Source of the DNA: Euryarchaeota archaeon UBA39
Lineage (GTDB): Archaea; Thermoplasmatota; Poseidoniia; Poseidoniales; Thalassarchaeaceae
Assembly: GCA_002503045.1 (NCBI GenBank)
Contig: DAQW01000131.1
Coordinates: 2,947-19,277 of the forward strand
Reading direction: 5' to 3'
Length of the DNA: 16,331 nt
In this document: positions 14,301 through 16,331 of the stretch, one piece after another
Numbering within the stretch: position 1 is the first letter of the stretch
Layout of the letters: every line of letters starts with the position of its first letter
Notes under the pieces: model-generated
What the model saw: the letters and a program-made list of their open reading frames with translations, nothing else
Database searches by the model: none
What the model was told of the DNA's origin: nothing
Made by a program: the position numbers and the translations under genes

Positions 14301-16331
14301 TGAAGCAGATCATGACATCAACAGAAATGGTATCGCGGATTCAGACGAATATGTTAATCGAAGTATGGTAAACACAACATCTGCACAGAGTAAAAGATTC
14401 TTTACAACCATTGATGACAGTAGAAATCCAAACTTAGCTTCAGTTTCATATTATGTTACTGGAAATGACCCAGCAGGTAATGTTCTAGAATCAGGAGAAG
14501 GACCCGGATTTTCATCCGATTTGGCCACATATAGAACTAGGAAGGATATGGAATCAGTATTCACTGGACTACATTGGTCGGGCCACAATGATGGCGATGC
14601 AATTTTTGCAGGAACTGAACAAACAATTACTGCTGGTTTAGTTGATGCTAATGGAATCATTGATTTTGAGATTATCAGTTTGATTTTCGACTTTGAGGGG
14701 CCAGATCCAGAAAGAGATAAACAATCAATTTCTTTTTCAGGGAGGAACAATACATTCTGGAGTGATTCGAACTATATTGAAATTTTACCAAATAGTGAAA
14801 CTACAATCATCAGTAATGATACAGGACTTCCTTGGATTTTGATTGATTTCCACTTCAAAGTATCATGGGATTGGCCTGATGAAGAAATTAGTGATTTGGC
14901 ATTTGAATACAAACAACTTGGATCCAGTATGCGTCGAATTGAGTTTGTTGACCGTACTTTCCACGTTGAAAACGATTTGGTACTTGATCCAACAAGTTAT
15001 ACAATCACAGATGTAATGCATCCTAGAGTTGGTCAAATAGACAGTTCTACATCAATTCGAGCAGATGACAGAATTCAATGGACTGGCCGAGTAGTGTATG
15101 AAAATTCACAAACTCCTCCTCCAAATAATCTAGGAATTATTGTTGAAGTATTTGATGGAGTACAAATGTGGAGCGATGGTAGCCTCACTGAAAATGGAGA
15201 TTATATGGTTGAAGTTCCATTGAGTGCAGCACCTACTCTTGCTTCTGCGGAAACTAGGACCTTCCTGACAGGAATTACTGGAATTCCTGGAAGAGGAGAG
15301 GACATGACTAGAGACTCAGTTTCTACAACCTTACAACTTAGTGTTGACCATACACCACCGAGAGTAATCCATAGAATTCTACCAATTGACATAATTGATA
15401 TTGGTAGTCAAGAAGATCTTACAGAAGTTGATGTCGCTTTCTTGGGAACTGAAGAATGTGTAAATGACCCATCTGATCAAAGATGTTCTGACTTAGCTCA
15501 AGCTCCCCAACAAGTTCACTGGATTATGAGAGATGGAACTACAACCATTGCTGCAGGGTTCTCGATACTATCAATGGAATTACAAGACAACCTTATTCTT
15601 TGGACTGGCACAGTTGATTTGACTAGTGGAGGATTAGTCACACCCAGAAGTGGATATATTGTAGGATTCTACCTAACAGGTGAAGATGCAGCAGGTAATA
15701 CATTCCCTCAAACAAGTAATAGTGAAAGTGATCCTGTAAGAGAACCAAGTAATTTGGATAATGATTTGAATCTTGCATGGGTTACATTAGGAGCAGACAA
15801 GAGTCCTGAACTAAGAGCAATTAGAATTGATTCTGAACAAGAACGAGTTAGTGTGGGAACTGATGTTGAATTACGTGTATATTTATCCAACTTAGGTGGA
15901 CCATTGAATGCTTCATTTGATGTCTCTTTCTTTGCGGGTGATTCTACTGAGCCATTCAATACGCAACGAATTGATAAAATTGAGGAAGGTGATACAATTT
16001 ACATAGATGCAATTTGGGATGCTGAAGAGGGAGTTGAACGAATTAGAGTCGTTGTAGATTCAAGTAATGAAATCGACGAAATCGATGAACAAGATAATGC
16101 AATATCGGTTGGAATCGATGTTGCTTATGGATGGGGATTAGGTTGGATTGAACAAGCTAGACAGAATCCATTGACTATTCTTCTGATTGTAATTGCTATG
16201 ATTGTTGTTCCTACTGTGACTTACGTTAGTATTCGTCAAATGAATAAAGATGGTATGGATGATGATTTTGCTAATTTATTATTCGAAGATGACGATGAAT
16301 ACGAAGATGACGATGAATACGAAGATGATGA
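11317..16331 (+). CDS. Second giant membrane-anchored surface protein, partial (1671 codons visible)
   Basis: The frame is open without a stop to the window end, so the C-terminus is cut. A signal peptide (residues 1-23, ending PLVSA before ATTET) is followed by a Ser/Thr/Asn-rich beta region. Residues about 180-400 show propeller-like repeats (such as ADGEDTVWAVSYNY). A segment with VSVDGGNSW lies near 473, and MDIGDDGSNEW (618-628) opens an Ig-like series. An EF-hand/dockerin-like calcium loop occurs at 998-1011, with Asp998, Asp1000, Asn1002, Asn1004, Asp1008 and Asp1010 in DHDINRNGIADSDE. A CARDB-like domain spans about 1496-1600 (VELRVYLSNLGG, VDSSNEIDE). A membrane helix at about 1618-1638 precedes an acidic cytoplasmic tail. 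The overall plan, large beta-rich exoprotein with one C-terminal anchor, matches the gene at 261-5396, but the domains differ. It is probably an S-layer-associated or adhesion/polymer-binding protein. No enzymatic motif was recognised. Confidence 0.88.
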   Translation, partial: MRKSAIFVLFLFISMSMSPLVSAATTETQFADGTTTFSHSFTSATGGDAQTPGITLPYGASVTQATFSIEGTAQNTQWENRTTNSEFGGVGDTSTSFTGTYFSSWYRNGLSVQNDEMSLRTQETTSTNNLAATRDWDSSSSSNHNTTGRFAANGDQGYISPTISDSSITVPTSMNWNYPGALVKVGNTLFTSNYQSSSVYQTPAINSYNSSSSSVNNQVTKQYNSCNSQSLYTLYDLAADGEDTVWAVSYNYRRITKWTVTDSTWSCVGDWTMSSSTSYPVGIAVDPESDTLKVLVRSSSGSLTYNLWNVSRSNPTTANSITYLGTSTTISGTVSGLAVNYPRILINSYRTSSSTHFVLHNAGAWVEFQGTITLNGKGHYGIADNGEGEVLYSCFYTISTSYCPSSTSRTVLSSGMGSTFEHRNSTQSNSIAMGSTTNLGSSISAITLSGLITYEPTGTSVEIEVSVDGGNSWKSASLNTQVTFSNTGNQVKWRAYLNGTNNSISPVVDRVQLTYVSSYSSSGYIRGYKYLGTTGTSPVAAKVWWNSTTPGGSYFNMYFQLGSQYTVQNPGQTISLSGSSSYIYFYIYFYSGSSGTYTPTLEDLNIQIFSQAPQNVKMDIGDDGSNEWQAQGTLLGVTDISNTNILNAINSQIPGTGVGTVTIPITLSSTAPGLVKINSFRLTYTMQTVNLDIIWDEGMVLHERSQPYEVITRHVIGEGATGISGATLNFVSSPSSDSPSLTWSETGTLMDDDPADWIIPIQPGQEGGTYTTNNNGIFEIHWRFRVTSEFPEQNNVGFRVTCTDDQGSTPAMLSDTVNTGIRVNQSYGLGWLGVRDAEGLVTTSNLTNGAWISAGETIFFQGQMWFSDTEDTPLNSVFDVQIAQKGEQGDFVQSSWKDQNNPDGSFFISLTVPEIDIPDGITYEVQTYNERDSTLVIPPGADSRRTFFIDATSPEITHNTPKQDDYVAARYDQSIVIDVEDGVGDPTELTLHYWVEADHDINRNGIADSDEYVNRSMVNTTSAQSKRFFTTIDDSRNPNLASVSYYVTGNDPAGNVLESGEGPGFSSDLATYRTRKDMESVFTGLHWSGHNDGDAIFAGTEQTITAGLVDANGIIDFEIISLIFDFEGPDPERDKQSISFSGRNNTFWSDSNYIEILPNSETTIISNDTGLPWILIDFHFKVSWDWPDEEISDLAFEYKQLGSSMRRIEFVDRTFHVENDLVLDPTSYTITDVMHPRVGQIDSSTSIRADDRIQWTGRVVYENSQTPPPNNLGIIVEVFDGVQMWSDGSLTENGDYMVEVPLSAAPTLASAETRTFLTGITGIPGRGEDMTRDSVSTTLQLSVDHTPPRVIHRILPIDIIDIGSQEDLTEVDVAFLGTEECVNDPSDQRCSDLAQAPQQVHWIMRDGTTTIAAGFSILSMELQDNLILWTGTVDLTSGGLVTPRSGYIVGFYLTGEDAAGNTFPQTSNSESDPVREPSNLDNDLNLAWVTLGADKSPELRAIRIDSEQERVSVGTDVELRVYLSNLGGPLNASFDVSFFAGDSTEPFNTQRIDKIEEGDTIYIDAIWDAEEGVERIRVVVDSSNEIDEIDEQDNAISVGIDVAYGWGLGWIEQARQNPLTILLIVIAMIVVPTVTYVSIRQMNKDGMDDDFANLLFEDDDEYEDDDEYEDD
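16285..16331 (+). repeat. In-frame 18-bp tandem repeat encoding an acidic tail
   Basis: The 18-bp unit GAAGATGACGATGAATAC (16285-16302) is repeated exactly at 16303-16320 and begins a third time at 16321 with one change before the window ends. It encodes EDDDEY units in the cytoplasmic tail of the second giant surface protein. Exact repetition at the DNA level points to recent slippage rather than selection on codons alone. The total copy number cannot be seen. Confidence 0.85.

Noticed and set aside
1..16331. Defence island, prophage, IS element, CRISPR array or tRNA/rRNA genes
   Set aside because: No transposase, integrase, Cas protein, direct-repeat array or cloverleaf-like sequence was seen. 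The macro and nuclease genes alone do not make a defence system.

Overview
The window looks like a chromosomal segment of a marine planktonic euryarchaeon, most likely Marine Group II (Candidatus Poseidoniales) or a close relative. This is inferred from the archaeal Hjc-type Holliday junction resolvase, a signal peptidase with the Ser/His (S26B) arrangement, a stand-alone Lrp-type RAM domain, and two giant secreted proteins with one C-terminal membrane anchor each. The DNA is AT-rich and very compact. No rRNA, tRNA, CRISPR array, IS element or phage gene was recognised. No gene-free stretch exceeds about 150 bases.

Layout. Positions 1-215 (minus) hold the start of a small Lrp/AsnC RAM-domain protein, cut by the window edge. 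Positions 261-5396 (minus) encode a 1711-residue surface protein in which a TIGR03790-type domain appears to be split by about 500 residues of PA14, LamG and jelly-roll-like modules. Downstream of that split come a CARDB-like domain, Ig-like repeats and a membrane anchor. A macro-domain protein (5503-6141, plus) is divergent from it. A RuvC/YqgF-like RNase H-fold protein (6164-6946, minus) and an Hjc-like resolvase (7069-7704, plus) are divergent around a 9-bp inverted repeat. A small helical protein (7688-7882, minus) follows.

Positions 7974-11174 form a membrane-proteolysis block. It holds a site-2-type zinc metalloprotease (plus), a convergent S26B signal peptidase whose 3' end overlaps it by 57 bp, and an unrecognised four-helix membrane protein just upstream of the signal peptidase in the same operon. 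From 11317 to the window end (plus) runs a second giant surface protein. It has a signal peptide, an EF-hand-like calcium loop, a CARDB-like domain, a membrane helix and an acidic repeated tail, and it is truncated by the window edge.

The genes suggest two themes. One is cell-surface biogenesis: two giant anchored exoproteins, a signal peptidase and an intramembrane protease. The other is DNA recombination or nucleotide signalling: Hjc, the RNase H-fold protein and the macro domain. Functional links between neighbours are inferred from position only. The most unusual items are the split TIGR03790 domain, the insertions in Hjc and in the signal peptidase, and the two divergent gene pairs with inverted repeats between them. 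I did not find a clearly new defence or mobile system.
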